Under the pieces are notes generated by a model, which ran no database searches, had not been told where the DNA came from, and saw only the letters and a program-made list of their open reading frames with translations. A program made the position numbers and the translations under genes. A DNA stretch of 33,335 nt from Bryobacterales bacterium (lineage in GTDB: Bacteria; Acidobacteriota; Terriglobia; Bryobacterales; Bryobacteraceae), in contig JAFAQY010000116.1 in the NCBI GenBank assembly GCA_019261985.1, positions 1-33,335 on the forward strand, given 5' to 3'. This document shows positions 6,890 through 15,813 of this stretch, piece after piece. Positions within the stretch are counted from its first letter, which is position 1. Each line of letters starts with the position of its first letter.

Positions 6890-9800
6890 ATCCGGCGCCA
6901 CGGCCATCTTCCGATCTGGAAGCGCGCGAGCGCATACGCACGTCTCTTGACGAAAGCCTGATTGTTGAGGCTTCGGCGGGAACCGGCAAAACCACGCAAC
7001 TGGTCCGCAGGATTGTGGAAGTCCTGGCAACCGGCCGGGCTCAGATCCAGCAGGTTGCGGCCGTAACGTTCACGCACAAGGCAGCCGGCGAAATGAAGCT
7101 GCGGCTGCGCCAGGAGCTGGATGAGAGACGGCAGGATGCGGACCCGGCGCGCAAGCAGGCGCTCGAAGACGCGCTGGAGCGGCTGGAGGAAGCCGCGATC
7201 GGAACCATCCACAGCTTCTGCGCGCAAATTCTGCGCGAACGGCCGGTTGAGGCGAACATCGATCCCGCATTTGAGGAATTGCCGGAGCAGGAAGCGGCAC
7301 GAATCTATCAGAAAGCTTTCCGCTCCTGGTTGGAGCGCAGCTTGAATCAGGATTCGCCTGGCCTTCGCAGGGCGTTCGCACGCTTAGCTTGGCGCGACTC
7401 CTGGGACGATTCGTCGCCCTTCGAGCGGCTTCAATCCGCGGGGTGGAAATTGATCGAGTGGCGCGACTACCCGGCCGCTTGGCGCCGCGCACCTTTTGCT
7501 CGAAGCGAAGAGATCGATACTCTCATGCGTATGGTGCGGAATCTCGCTGATTTGAGCTCGCAGCCGCGAAGACGCAACGACAACCTATATCTCGATCTTC
7601 AGCCCGCGCGAGATCTGGCAGGGTGGATTGAAGTGAGTGAGGCCGCGGGGCCCCGCGATTACGATGCTCTGGAAAGCCGGCTGATAAAGCTCGGGCGCGA
7701 CTTGCGAAAATCCGGCCGCAAAGGATCGGGCGAGTATGGCGGAGGCGTTGATCGGGCCACCCTCATCTCCGATCGCGAGGAGCTGATCCGATGGATTGGC
7801 GAGTTCCGAACCCGCGCGGACGCTGAACTGGCATGGCTCCTTCGCGAGGAGATGACCGGGCTGGGGGAGGAGTACAGTGGCCGGAAGCGCAGACAGGGGA
7901 AGCTCGATTTTGTGGACCTGCTCTGTGGTGTCCGCAATCTCTTGAAAGATCAGAAGGATGTCCGGAAATATCTGCAAGACCGCTTTAAATATCTTTTTGT
8001 GGATGAGTTTCAGGACACGGACCCGCTACAAGCGGAAATCCTTCTTCTCCTGGGCGCTGACGACCCAAATGAATCCGATTGGATGAAGATTCGCCCATGC
8101 GCTGGGAAGCTCTTTCTGGTCGGCGATCCGAAGCAGTCGATTTACAAGTTCCGGCGTGCCGATCTGGTGCTCTATGGGGAGGTCCGGCGGCGCTTGGAGG
8201 AACACGGCGTAGGTTGTGTAACCCTAACGCGGAGTTTCCGTTCTGTTCCAAACATTCAACAATTCGTTAATGCGTCGTTTGAAACGGAAATGAGCGGCGA
8301 TGTCGAGGAGGGCCATGCCCCTTGGGCGCCTCTCGAGCGCGATCGTACCGAAAACCTGGGCCGCCCCAGCGTGATCGCGCTACCGGTTCCGAAGCCTTAT
8401 GGCAGACAGAGGCTTTCTAAGCAGGCCTTAGCCGATAGCTTGCCGGACGCGATCGGCGCGTTCGTGGATTGGCTGATAAACCACAGCGGCTGGGGATTTC
8501 GTGAGAGAGATGTCGCGGTGCTCTTTCGAAAACGGAACTATAGCGGCGTCGATCTGACGCGGGAAACCGTTCGCGCACTGGAGGCGCGTGGTGTTCCGCA
8601 TCTGCTGGCAGGCTCGAAATCGCTGCACCGCCGCGAGGAGGTCGAAACTCTGCGCGCGGCCCTGACAGCGATCGAGTGGCCCGACGACGAGCTCAGCGTC
8701 TTCGCCGCGCTGAAAGGATCGCTGTTTGCAATCGCCGACGAGACGCTGTTTTTATATCGCCACCACCACGGCCGGCTGCATCCGTTGTGGGGCGGGCTTC
8801 AGCCTGCGGCGGACTTCAGTCCGCCACCAGCGGTTGCGGGACAGAAGTCCGCAGCAGGCTCAAGGCCGCCCGTCGAAGAGGCGCTCTCGCTGTTAGCCGG
8901 CCTGCATCGGATGCGCAATCGTCGTCCGTTTGCGGCGACCGTGAACGCGCTGCTCGAAGCAACGCGCGCGCACGCCGGGTTCCTGCTGCGCCCGGGAGGC
9001 CGGCAGATCCTCGCAAACGTCGGCCGCGTCGCCGAGTTGGCGCGGACCTATGAGACCACCGGCGGAATCTCCTTCCGCGGGTTTGTCGAGGAATTGGCGG
9101 AAAAAGCAGAGAAAGAAGAAGCCGCCGAGGCTCCGGTGCTCGAAGAGGACTCGGATGGCGTTCGCCTGATGACGGTCCATAGCGCGAAGGGCTTAGAGTT
9201 TCCCGTAGTCATTTTGGCCGACCCGATGACCGCCCTGTCGCGGAAAGAACCCGAACACCACATCGATGGCCAGAACAAGCTGTGCGCGATAGAGCTGCTC
9301 GGCTGCGCGCCTTGGGAGCTGCGCGATCAAGCGCCGGTAGAAGCAAAACGCGAACGAGCGGAAGGCGTTCGCATCGCGTACGTCGCGGCCACCCGCGCCA
9401 GGGATCTGCTGGTGATCCCAGCCGTGGGCGACGAACCGTTCCCGCGTGATGGCTGGCTGAGTCCGCTGAATAAGGCTCTCTATCCGGATCGTGCAGTGTG
9501 GCGGAAGTCCGTGCCGGCGGAGGGTTGTCCGGCATTCGGGCAATCGAGTGTCGTCGAGCGGCCGCTCGAGTACGATCACGAGCCGGAAGGTTCCGTGAAA
9601 CCGGGGTTGATACAGCCCGAAGCCGGCACGCACCAGGTGGTTTGGTGGGATCCATTCAAACTAAGGCTGGGCGAAGAGCAGAACCAGAAGCAATGGCAAG
9701 ACCGCGTACTGAAGCGCACGCTTGAGGAAGACGGGGAATCCAGCCTGGCGGCCTACCGCGCTTGGCGAGAGGGCCGCGACCAACTGCTGGCCGCCGCGGC

Positions 9801-10332
9801 GAAACCCTCGGTCGAACTTTTTCTTGCTAGCCAGGCTGCTGAGGCGCCACCTGAGCTGTCGCCCATCGATTTTGTCCGATCGGCAACGGCGTCGCGGAGC
9901 GTGTCTGGCAGGCGATTCGGAGCTTTAGTGCACGCGATCTTACGGGATGTGCCGTTGGGCGCCGATCCCGCCGCGGTGAGCCGCTTCGCCGAACTGAACG
10001 CTCGAGTGTTAGGGGCGCCGCCCGAAGAAACAGAAGCCGCCAGGTCGGCGGCAGAAGCCGCTTTAGCTAATGAACTGCTGTCGCGTGCCCGAGCTGCCGC
10101 GCGTTTGCATCGCGAATACCCATTGTCTCTCCGGCTGCAAGACGGCCGCTGCGTGGAAGGCATCATCGATCTGGCGTTTCTGGAAAACGGCAAGTGGATT
10201 GTGGTGGATTTCAAAACCGATGCCGATTCGGCGCCGCGCCGCCAGCAATACGAAACGCAGCTTCAGTGGTACGTCTACGCGCTTTCAAAGCTCACCAACA
10301 CGCCTGCGCGCGGAGTGCTGCTGGGAGTCTAG
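6886..10332 (+). CDS. addA: AddA-type UvrD/Rep helicase-nuclease subunit
   Basis: This is the motor and second nuclease of the AddAB break-repair complex. The 1148 residues contain the superfamily 1A motifs in order: Walker A ASAGTGKTT (K35), motif Ia AVTFTHKAAGEMK, GTIHSFCAQILRERP, Walker B VDEFQDTDPLQ, motif III VGDPKQSIYKFRRAD, LTRSFRS, MTVHSAKGLEFPVV, and YVAATRARDLL. The C-terminus is a PD-(D/E)XK nuclease with D1095 in GIIDLAF and D1108/K1110 in VDFKT. The fused nuclease distinguishes AddA from plain UvrD or PcrA. It overlaps addB by ATGA at 6886-6889, with AGAGGA just upstream as ribosome binding site. Residues about 635-662 are a repeat-derived insert. It ends 6 bp from the convergent dehydrogenase gene. 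Confidence 0.94.
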   Translation: MNPAPRPSSDLEARERIRTSLDESLIVEASAGTGKTTQLVRRIVEVLATGRAQIQQVAAVTFTHKAAGEMKLRLRQELDERRQDADPARKQALEDALERLEEAAIGTIHSFCAQILRERPVEANIDPAFEELPEQEAARIYQKAFRSWLERSLNQDSPGLRRAFARLAWRDSWDDSSPFERLQSAGWKLIEWRDYPAAWRRAPFARSEEIDTLMRMVRNLADLSSQPRRRNDNLYLDLQPARDLAGWIEVSEAAGPRDYDALESRLIKLGRDLRKSGRKGSGEYGGGVDRATLISDREELIRWIGEFRTRADAELAWLLREEMTGLGEEYSGRKRRQGKLDFVDLLCGVRNLLKDQKDVRKYLQDRFKYLFVDEFQDTDPLQAEILLLLGADDPNESDWMKIRPCAGKLFLVGDPKQSIYKFRRADLVLYGEVRRRLEEHGVGCVTLTRSFRSVPNIQQFVNASFETEMSGDVEEGHAPWAPLERDRTENLGRPSVIALPVPKPYGRQRLSKQALADSLPDAIGAFVDWLINHSGWGFRERDVAVLFRKRNYSGVDLTRETVRALEARGVPHLLAGSKSLHRREEVETLRAALTAIEWPDDELSVFAALKGSLFAIADETLFLYRHHHGRLHPLWGGLQPAADFSPPPAVAGQKSAAGSRPPVEEALSLLAGLHRMRNRRPFAATVNALLEATRAHAGFLLRPGGRQILANVGRVAELARTYETTGGISFRGFVEELAEKAEKEEAAEAPVLEEDSDGVRLMTVHSAKGLEFPVVILADPMTALSRKEPEHHIDGQNKLCAIELLGCAPWELRDQAPVEAKRERAEGVRIAYVAATRARDLLVIPAVGDEPFPRDGWLSPLNKALYPDRAVWRKSVPAEGCPAFGQSSVVERPLEYDHEPEGSVKPGLIQPEAGTHQVVWWDPFKLRLGEEQNQKQWQDRVLKRTLEEDGESSLAAYRAWREGRDQLLAAAAKPSVELFLASQAAEAPPELSPIDFVRSATASRSVSGRRFGALVHAILRDVPLGADPAAVSRFAELNARVLGAPPEETEAARSAAEAALANELLSRARAAARLHREYPLSLRLQDGRCVEGIIDLAFLENGKWIVVDFKTDADSAPRRQQYETQLQWYVYALSKLTNTPARGVLLGV
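8787..8872. repeat. Hairpin-family repeat inserted in frame within addA
   Basis: The stretch starts GTGGGGCGGG, the same as the addB insert. It continues with an imperfect GCGGGCT/AGCCTGC stem and a perfect GGCGGACT/AGTCCGCC stem (8808-8815 with 8818-8825). A third element, GCGGGACAGAAGTCCGC, follows. It encodes a Gly/Pro/Ala/Ser-rich segment between well-conserved helicase regions. Right boundary approximate. Confidence 0.6.
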
Positions 10333-10338
10333 CAGCTC

Positions 10339-11298
10339 TTACTGAAGCAGAACCTTCAGGACGCCCTTCGTCGCCGCCTTTCTGAAAGCCTGGGGAGCCT
10401 GATCCAGCGTGAACCGATCCGAAATCAAGCGGTCTACCTTTACGCGCCCCGATGATAGCAGCCTTATCGCAGGCTCGAACCGGCCGCAGCGCGACCCGAC
10501 CAGAGTTATTTCGTTCACGATCGCCGGAGCCGTATCGATTTTCACCAGCCCGTGAACCGTTGATTTCATAATCACCGTGCCGCGCGGCTGGCAGAGCGCG
10601 ACGGCCGCGCGCAAGCCTTCGGCGGATCCGGTTGCATCCACCACCATCGGCCATGCCCGTTCCGGCAGCGCCTTTCCGATTACTTCCGTGCTGATGCCAT
10701 CGCCCTCAATCAGCCGCAATTTTTCCCGATGCCGGCCGTAAACGTGCACTCTCGCTCCACGCGCCCGGAGCACTTGCGCCACCAGCAGCCCGAGCTTGCC
10801 GTCTCCTAACACGGCGACCGGCGCTCCCGCCAAAACCCGGACCTGATCGAGAATCTCGCACGCGGCGGCAACCGGCTCGATGAACACCGCCTGCTCGTTC
10901 GAGATCGACGAAGGCACGATGTGCAGATTGCGCACGGGCAGTGTTAGGAACTCGCGGAAAGCGCCGGGATGCTTTACGATCCCAAGCACAGTCCGGTTCG
11001 GGCAGTGGCGGCCCAAATCGCGTGCGCACCATTCGCAGGCTCCGCACGCGAGATTGATTTCGCCCGCGACGCGCTTTCCGATCCAACCCGTATCTTCGGC
11101 CGCCGTCACCTCGCCCACAAATTCATGCCCGGGCGTACCGTGAAATCCGTAGTAGCCGCGCTGAAGTTCCAGATCCGTGGAACAAATGCCGGCGGAAAGC
11201 AGGCGAATGCGAGCAAAGCCGCGTGGCACGCGCGGCAAAGGTTCTCGGCGCACCTCCACCCGGCCATTTTCGAGATGAACAGCAAGCATGTAAGTCAT
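10339..11298 (-). CDS. Zinc-dependent medium-chain alcohol dehydrogenase
   Basis: This 319-residue member of the MDR superfamily probably oxidises a polyol or sugar alcohol with NAD(P). Catalytic zinc ligands are C39 in GICSTDLEL, H58/E59 in PGHEFVGEV and probably E141 in FIEPVAA. The structural zinc set is C85, C88, C91 and C99. The Rossmann nucleotide-binding loop is VLGDGKLGLLV, a GxGxxG variant. The N-terminus could equally start at the ATG at 11289 (MLAVHLENG), three codons in. Its length is slightly below the family norm of about 340. It is divergent from the AraD1-like gene, with the repeat array between them; together they hint at sugar-acid or polyol breakdown, but the substrate cannot be told from sequence. 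Confidence 0.86.
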   Translation of the reverse strand: MTYMLAVHLENGRVEVRREPLPRVPRGFARIRLLSAGICSTDLELQRGYYGFHGTPGHEFVGEVTAAEDTGWIGKRVAGEINLACGACEWCARDLGRHCPNRTVLGIVKHPGAFREFLTLPVRNLHIVPSSISNEQAVFIEPVAAACEILDQVRVLAGAPVAVLGDGKLGLLVAQVLRARGARVHVYGRHREKLRLIEGDGISTEVIGKALPERAWPMVVDATGSAEGLRAAVALCQPRGTVIMKSTVHGLVKIDTAPAIVNEITLVGSRCGRFEPAIRLLSSGRVKVDRLISDRFTLDQAPQAFRKAATKGVLKVLLQ

Positions 11299-11312
11299 AA
11301 CTTAACGCGGTA

Positions 11313-11622
11313 GTGGGGCAGGATGCCATCCTGCGCGCGGTTGCCAACCGCGCTGGGCGGGTTTGCACACACTCCAAACGCCGAAGGTTGGCAACGTGAC
11401 TTTACGCACGCTAGTGGGGCAGGATGCCATCCTGCGCGCGGTTGTTAACCGCGCTGTGCGGTCTTTGCACACACTCCAACCCACTGAAGGTTGGCAACCT
11501 GACTTAACCACGGTCGTGGCGCAGGATGCCGTCCTGCGCGCGGTTGCTAACCTCGTTGTGCGCTTTGCACACACCCGGCCAGGCGGGTTGGCAACCCGCC
11601 GCAGGTTGGCAACCTGCCCCAC
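11313..11622. repeat. Array of three ~101-bp hairpin-bearing tandem repeats with terminal inverted ends
   Basis: Units start at 11313, 11414 and 11516 with GTGGGGCAGG (GTGGCGCAGG in the third). Each carries a stem GCAGGAT/ATCCTGC (or a close variant) and a second stem GCGCGGTT/AACCGCGC. The three-base loop of the second stem differs between units (GCC and GTT), and in unit 3 the right arm has mutated. Units share TTTGCACACAC in the linker. Unit 3 ends with two more stems, GGCGGGTT/AACCCGCC and GCAGGTT/AACCTGC, and then CCTGCCCCAC (11613-11622), the exact inverse of the opening 10 bases. It fills the 349-bp gap between two divergent genes. Repeats lack the short uniform length and unique spacers of a CRISPR array. 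Confidence 0.92.
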
Positions 11623-11647
11623 GACAGGCTTGTTACGCTGAAAGCGA

Positions 11648-12478
11648 ATGTCCCGCCCCATCGCCACTCATCTGGTGCAGTTGACGCACCCGGACGAAGG
11701 GCGCCGTGCCGCGTTGGTGGATCGCAACGAACTGCATCTGCTGGCGACATATCGCTCCATTTTCGATTTCGCGATGGCGGCGGTCCAAACGCGCTGCAAG
11801 TTGCGCGATCTGCTCAGCATGGATTTGTCGGGCATTGTACTCGATTACCGCGAAGTCTATGCGCTCGAAACGCCGTGGCGGTTTTTGCCGGCCTTTGATC
11901 ATCCGCAGGAGCCAGGACGCTGTCTGGTGTCAGCAATCGCCGGCGGCAAATGGGGTTATCAAGGTTTGGGCGATAGCCTCGGCGGTCATGGCGAGCCGCT
12001 GCCGGTAGTGAATCTTCCAGCACGGATCGCTCTGCCCGAAATTGCTGCCGTCTACATCATCGGCGAAAGAGGCACGCCAAGGCGCGTGGGGTTGGCGGCG
12101 GGAATTCGCGGAGGGCGTCGAAACGCACTGGGCCCTGAGCTAGTGCTCGACGTGGATTTCCCTCAATTGGAGGGCGATGCGCGCCTTGTTGGTGAAGGAC
12201 GGGAAACCTGGTCCCGAAAAGTCTGCACTGGAGGCGTTTCGTTGCCGCTTGCGCTGGTCGCGGTTGAATCGGAGCACTTCCAAAACGCCGATCACCGCAG
12301 GCCGGGCGACACGCATGTTCACTTTTTCGGCGAAAAGCTGTTCGGCGCGGCGGATTGCCCGCCGGTGCATGAAAACGATGAAGTCACCGTGGAATTCAAC
12401 GGGTTCGGATGGCGGCTTATCGCAAAAGTTTTGGCCCAGCAGCTCGCGCCGGTGTTGGCGGGTGCGCTGCCGCTGTAG
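11648..12478 (+). CDS. Short AraD1/GguC-like member of the fumarylacetoacetate hydrolase superfamily
   Basis: The C-terminal half matches my memory of AraD1 (2-keto-3-deoxy-L-arabinonate dehydratase) and GguC proteins: PEIAAVYIIGERGTPRRVG, GPELVLDVDF, EHFQNADHRRPGDTHVHFFG. The N-terminus HLVQLTHPDEGRRAALVD also fits. At 276 residues it is about 50 shorter than usual. The middle lacks the segment containing the GNEFSDH-like metal ligands; instead the frame reads AAGIRGGRRNALGPEL, while the shifted frame at 12102-12131 reads EFAEGVETHW. It may be a catalytically altered paralog or a gene with compensating indels. It ends 4 bp from the convergent SNF2 gene. The substrate is unknown, possibly a sugar acid given the neighbouring dehydrogenase. 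Confidence 0.7.
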   Translation: MSRPIATHLVQLTHPDEGRRAALVDRNELHLLATYRSIFDFAMAAVQTRCKLRDLLSMDLSGIVLDYREVYALETPWRFLPAFDHPQEPGRCLVSAIAGGKWGYQGLGDSLGGHGEPLPVVNLPARIALPEIAAVYIIGERGTPRRVGLAAGIRGGRRNALGPELVLDVDFPQLEGDARLVGEGRETWSRKVCTGGVSLPLALVAVESEHFQNADHRRPGDTHVHFFGEKLFGAADCPPVHENDEVTVEFNGFGWRLIAKVLAQQLAPVLAGALPL

Positions 12479-12482
12479 AAGA

Positions 12483-15400
12483 TTAAGAGAGCAACAACTC
12501 CAAATCTTCGCGCCCCAAATTACGGATCAGGCTGTTATCCGCGCTGATGATTGCCGCCGCCAAGTCGCGCTTGGTCCTTTGTAGCTCCAGAACTTTTTCT
12601 TCCACCGTATCTTTCGCGATCAGCCGGTAGGCGAACACCTGCCGGGTCTGGCCGATGCGGTGAGCGCGATCGACCGCCTGCGCCTCCACCGCCGGATTCC
12701 ACCACGGATCCAGCAAAAAAACGTATTCGGCGGCCGTCAGGTTCAATCCCAGACCACCCGCCTTCAGGCTGACGAGGAACAAGCGGCAATCGGCGTCGTT
12801 TTGAAATCGCTCCACGCGGGCCTGGCGGTTGCGCGTCGCGCCGTCCAGGTATTCATAGACGATTTTTTCCTCATCCAGCCGGTCGCGAACGATCGCGAGC
12901 AAACTCGTGAACTGAGAAAATACCAGGGCTTTGTGCCCTTCATCCAGCACCTCGCGCAAGTGACTCAGCAGCGAATCCAATTTGGCGCTATTCTCGCTCG
13001 AACGCTTTTTATCGATCAGGCCTGGATGACAGGCAGCCTGGCGGAGGCGGAGCAGCGCCTCCAACACTTGGATTTTCGATTTTGCCAAGCCTTCCAGCTC
13101 GATCCGTTTCAGCAGCGCCCCGCGATAGTGGTCGCGCAGCTCGTTATACACCTTGCGCTGCTCGGGCTTCATTTCGCAGTAGATCGTCTGCTCGGTCTTG
13201 GGCGGAAGCTCGCGCGCCACCTGCTCTTTCGTGCGGCGAAGAATAAACGGCCGCACGGCGTGGGCCAGCAATCGACGGGTTTCCTCGTCGGGATTGCGCG
13301 CCGCCGGCCCGGCAAGCTTGAACACCTGCGCGGAACCCAGCATACCCGGATTCAGAAACTCGAACAGCGCCCATAGCTCGCCGAGATGGTTTTCGACGGG
13401 CGTGCCGCTCAATGCCAGCCGGTGGCGCGCGCGCAATAAACGGGCGGCCTTGGCGGATTCCGTGCTCGCGTTCTTCACGGCCTGCGCCTCATCCAGCACT
13501 ACGTAATCGAATTCGATGTCCTTGAGCACAACCGCGTCGCGCCGCAACGTTCCGTAGGTTGTCAGAATCAGGTCGTAGGCCGAGAAATCGCTAGCGCTGC
13601 GCTCCATGCCGGTGTGGTCGAGCACGCGCAACCGGGGAGTGAACCGCGCGGCTTCTTCCTTCCAGTTGAAAACCAGCGAGCGCGGCACGACAGCCAAAGA
13701 CGGAGGAACCTGCTGCCCGGCCTCCCGCATCTCGCGCCGCGTCTCCAGCATAGCCAGGACTTGCGCGGTTTTCCCGACTCCCATATCGTCCGCCAGGCAG
13801 CCGCCGAACGAAAACCGCCGCAGGAAATCCATCCAGCCCAAACCCTCGCGCTGGTACTCGCGCAGTTTACCCACGAAGCCGGCGGGTTGCTCCGCCGCGT
13901 TCACGCCTTGAAAGACGCGCAGCTCTTCCCGAATGCGAGCGAACGTTTCATCGCAGTGCGCCTCCGGTTGTGTCGCGATCAATGCGTCCAGCAAGCCGGC
14001 CTGGCTGCGGCCGAATTTGATATGTCCATTTTCCGCGGATCCCGCCCCGGCGACCATTCCGATCCGCCGCAGCCATTCCTCGGGCAAGAGGCCGTACGTG
14101 CCATCGTCCAGTTGGACCATCTTCTCGCCGCGCCGCAACGCTTCGAGCAACGCCGGCAGCTTGGCGCTGGTATTTCCGTAATCCACGCCCCCGTGCAACT
14201 CGAACCAATCCACGCCGCTCGAGACTTGCATGTGGAACGCGCCGGGACGCCTGAAAATCTTGCCATCGGCTTCAATGTGCCAGCTCGCCTCCACTAATTC
14301 GCGTACCGTGCGCGGCAACTTCGTGGGGGCGATTTCCCACCGCGGCTCCGGGGTCCAGTAATCGGGTGGGACGAACTTGGCTCCAAGCTTTTCGAGCACC
14401 GCGGCAGCAGCCTTCTCGGCTGGCAAATCCCGGCGAAAATACAGCCGCTTTTCCGGATCGAACACTCCCCGCGCCCGGTCCCAATCGAGTACACGCCGTC
14501 CCTCATATTCGAACGACAGCTCCGCGCGCAGCTTGCCGTTATCGTGGCGGCCGGATGCGTGGATTTTCAGCTCCGGCCGCGGCGTTGCGACCACTTCTTC
14601 GAAACGCAGTTCCTCGGGCACTTCGAGGGCCGGAAGATTGGGCGCATTCAACAGAGCGGCCGCCAGCTCGTCTCGCTCGTTTCCGGGCGCCTCGATTTTT
14701 CCGTTCTTACGAAGATAGGCGATCCATTCGAAGGGTGCGTCCTCGGCGAGCGGCGCGACGCGGTCGTTGGCGAAGATCAAACCCTGGGTGATCAATGCGG
14801 GAGTCGCGAGGTTCATGCGCTCCTCACCCCTCCGGAAAAACCCAATTGCCGCCCAACGGCCCTTGTCGCTCTGCGTAAGCTCCATCGCGAACCGCCACGC
14901 CCCGCCGTCATCCCACGCGAGCGTCTTCAGGTTGTCCCACTCCGTCGCGCTCATTCGCAGGAAGCAACGGCCAGTTGCCGCCGCCAAGGGCATAACGGTC
15001 GCGGTAAGAGGATGCGGGATTGCATAGGACGATTGCAGTTGGGCATCGACCACGCTTCCCCATCCCCAGTACTGAAGCCCGCCCGCGATGTACGAAAGAA
15101 CCTGCTGGTCTTCCTGCGGCAACTGCGCAAGTTGGTTTCGGCGCAAAGTTAAAGACTTCGGCCGGGTAAAATTGCCGTCGCCCTTGAGGTCGCGGCTGGC
15201 CGTAGCCACTACCAGGCATCCGGCGCTTTGGCTTGCATTCACTTCGACGATGTATAAGACCTGTCGTTTGGAAGGCCAGTTTTCCGATTGCCGCCTGACG
15301 GGCCCGTTGGATTGAGCTATGGCATCGATCTGAACTTTCCACGACGGCGGTTTCGGCGGAGGTTTCGGCGCCGGCGGGGCTTGAAATATGAATTCCTCAT

Positions 15401-15749
15401 CGTCCTCGTCCGCGTCTTGGTCCGGCCCGCCTTCGAACCAGAGTCCATCGTCAAGGATCGTGGTTCCATTCACCGCCGAAAGATAGCCGTGCGCTTCAGC
15501 CGCCAGAATTGTCGCCCAAAGATGCTTGCACCCCCCGTCCGTTTCGAAGTACGCGCAATCGCAGCGTGCTGTTAGCGCGTTGTCTTCAAGGAACAGTTCA
15601 ACATCGTACATTCGCGATCCGCGAACGCGCGCGCGCACCCGCTCCGCTGAACCGAAGCTGATCGAAACGCAGCGGCGCCAAAAGTAATCTTGGCCTCGGT
15701 TTCTAATATTCGAAGGAAAATCGCGAGCCAGCTTCTTCGAGAGCATCAT
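12483..15749 (-). CDS. SNF2-family DNA-dependent ATPase with SWIM zinc finger
   Basis: SNF2 proteins move along double-stranded DNA and remodel protein-DNA complexes; bacterial members resemble RapA/HepA-like helicases. This 1088-residue protein starts with a SWIM zinc finger, CDC...CKH, at about residues 63-75, used for nucleic-acid or protein binding. The middle half is a divergent accessory region. The ATPase core begins near residue 640: LADDMGVGKTAQVLAML (Walker A), VVLDEAQAVKN (DEAQ box), LSGTPVENHLGELWALFEFL, then the second lobe with LVFSQFTSLL, SLKAGGLGLNLTAA, and DPWWNPAVEAQAVDRAHRIGQ. The ATG at 15749 is one of two adjacent ATGs. A good promoter lies upstream at 15786-15813, overlapping the divergent ankyrin gene's start. 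Its cellular role is unknown. Confidence 0.93.
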   Translation of the reverse strand: MMLSKKLARDFPSNIRNRGQDYFWRRCVSISFGSAERVRARVRGSRMYDVELFLEDNALTARCDCAYFETDGGCKHLWATILAAEAHGYLSAVNGTTILDDGLWFEGGPDQDADEDDEEFIFQAPPAPKPPPKPPSWKVQIDAIAQSNGPVRRQSENWPSKRQVLYIVEVNASQSAGCLVVATASRDLKGDGNFTRPKSLTLRRNQLAQLPQEDQQVLSYIAGGLQYWGWGSVVDAQLQSSYAIPHPLTATVMPLAAATGRCFLRMSATEWDNLKTLAWDDGGAWRFAMELTQSDKGRWAAIGFFRRGEERMNLATPALITQGLIFANDRVAPLAEDAPFEWIAYLRKNGKIEAPGNERDELAAALLNAPNLPALEVPEELRFEEVVATPRPELKIHASGRHDNGKLRAELSFEYEGRRVLDWDRARGVFDPEKRLYFRRDLPAEKAAAAVLEKLGAKFVPPDYWTPEPRWEIAPTKLPRTVRELVEASWHIEADGKIFRRPGAFHMQVSSGVDWFELHGGVDYGNTSAKLPALLEALRRGEKMVQLDDGTYGLLPEEWLRRIGMVAGAGSAENGHIKFGRSQAGLLDALIATQPEAHCDETFARIREELRVFQGVNAAEQPAGFVGKLREYQREGLGWMDFLRRFSFGGCLADDMGVGKTAQVLAMLETRREMREAGQQVPPSLAVVPRSLVFNWKEEAARFTPRLRVLDHTGMERSASDFSAYDLILTTYGTLRRDAVVLKDIEFDYVVLDEAQAVKNASTESAKAARLLRARHRLALSGTPVENHLGELWALFEFLNPGMLGSAQVFKLAGPAARNPDEETRRLLAHAVRPFILRRTKEQVARELPPKTEQTIYCEMKPEQRKVYNELRDHYRGALLKRIELEGLAKSKIQVLEALLRLRQAACHPGLIDKKRSSENSAKLDSLLSHLREVLDEGHKALVFSQFTSLLAIVRDRLDEEKIVYEYLDGATRNRQARVERFQNDADCRLFLVSLKAGGLGLNLTAAEYVFLLDPWWNPAVEAQAVDRAHRIGQTRQVFAYRLIAKDTVEEKVLELQRTKRDLAAAIISADNSLIRNLGREDLELLLS

Positions 15750-15785
15750 CTAGGGGCGTGGTCTTCTTCGAGGGAGGCTGATACC

Positions 15786-15813
15786 ATTCTATACGTGCCA
15801 TCGCTATGGTCAA
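15786..15813 (-). promoter_or_regulatory. Sigma-70-type promoter for the SNF2 gene
   Basis: On the minus strand TTGACC (15808-15813) and TAGAAT (15786-15791) are separated by 16 bp, close to the TTGACA/TATAAT consensus. The predicted start of transcription is near 15779, giving a leader of about 30 bases before ATG 15749. The -35 box lies inside the first codons of the divergent ankyrin gene, so expression of the two may interfere. Confidence 0.5.

Noticed and set aside
11313-11622. CRISPR array
   Set aside because: Units are about 101 bp and contiguous, with no short unique spacers, and no cas genes are near.
12660-14297. Long plus-strand frames antisense to the SNF2 gene
   Set aside because: High-GC antisense shadows of a clear helicase; they contain no recognisable domains.
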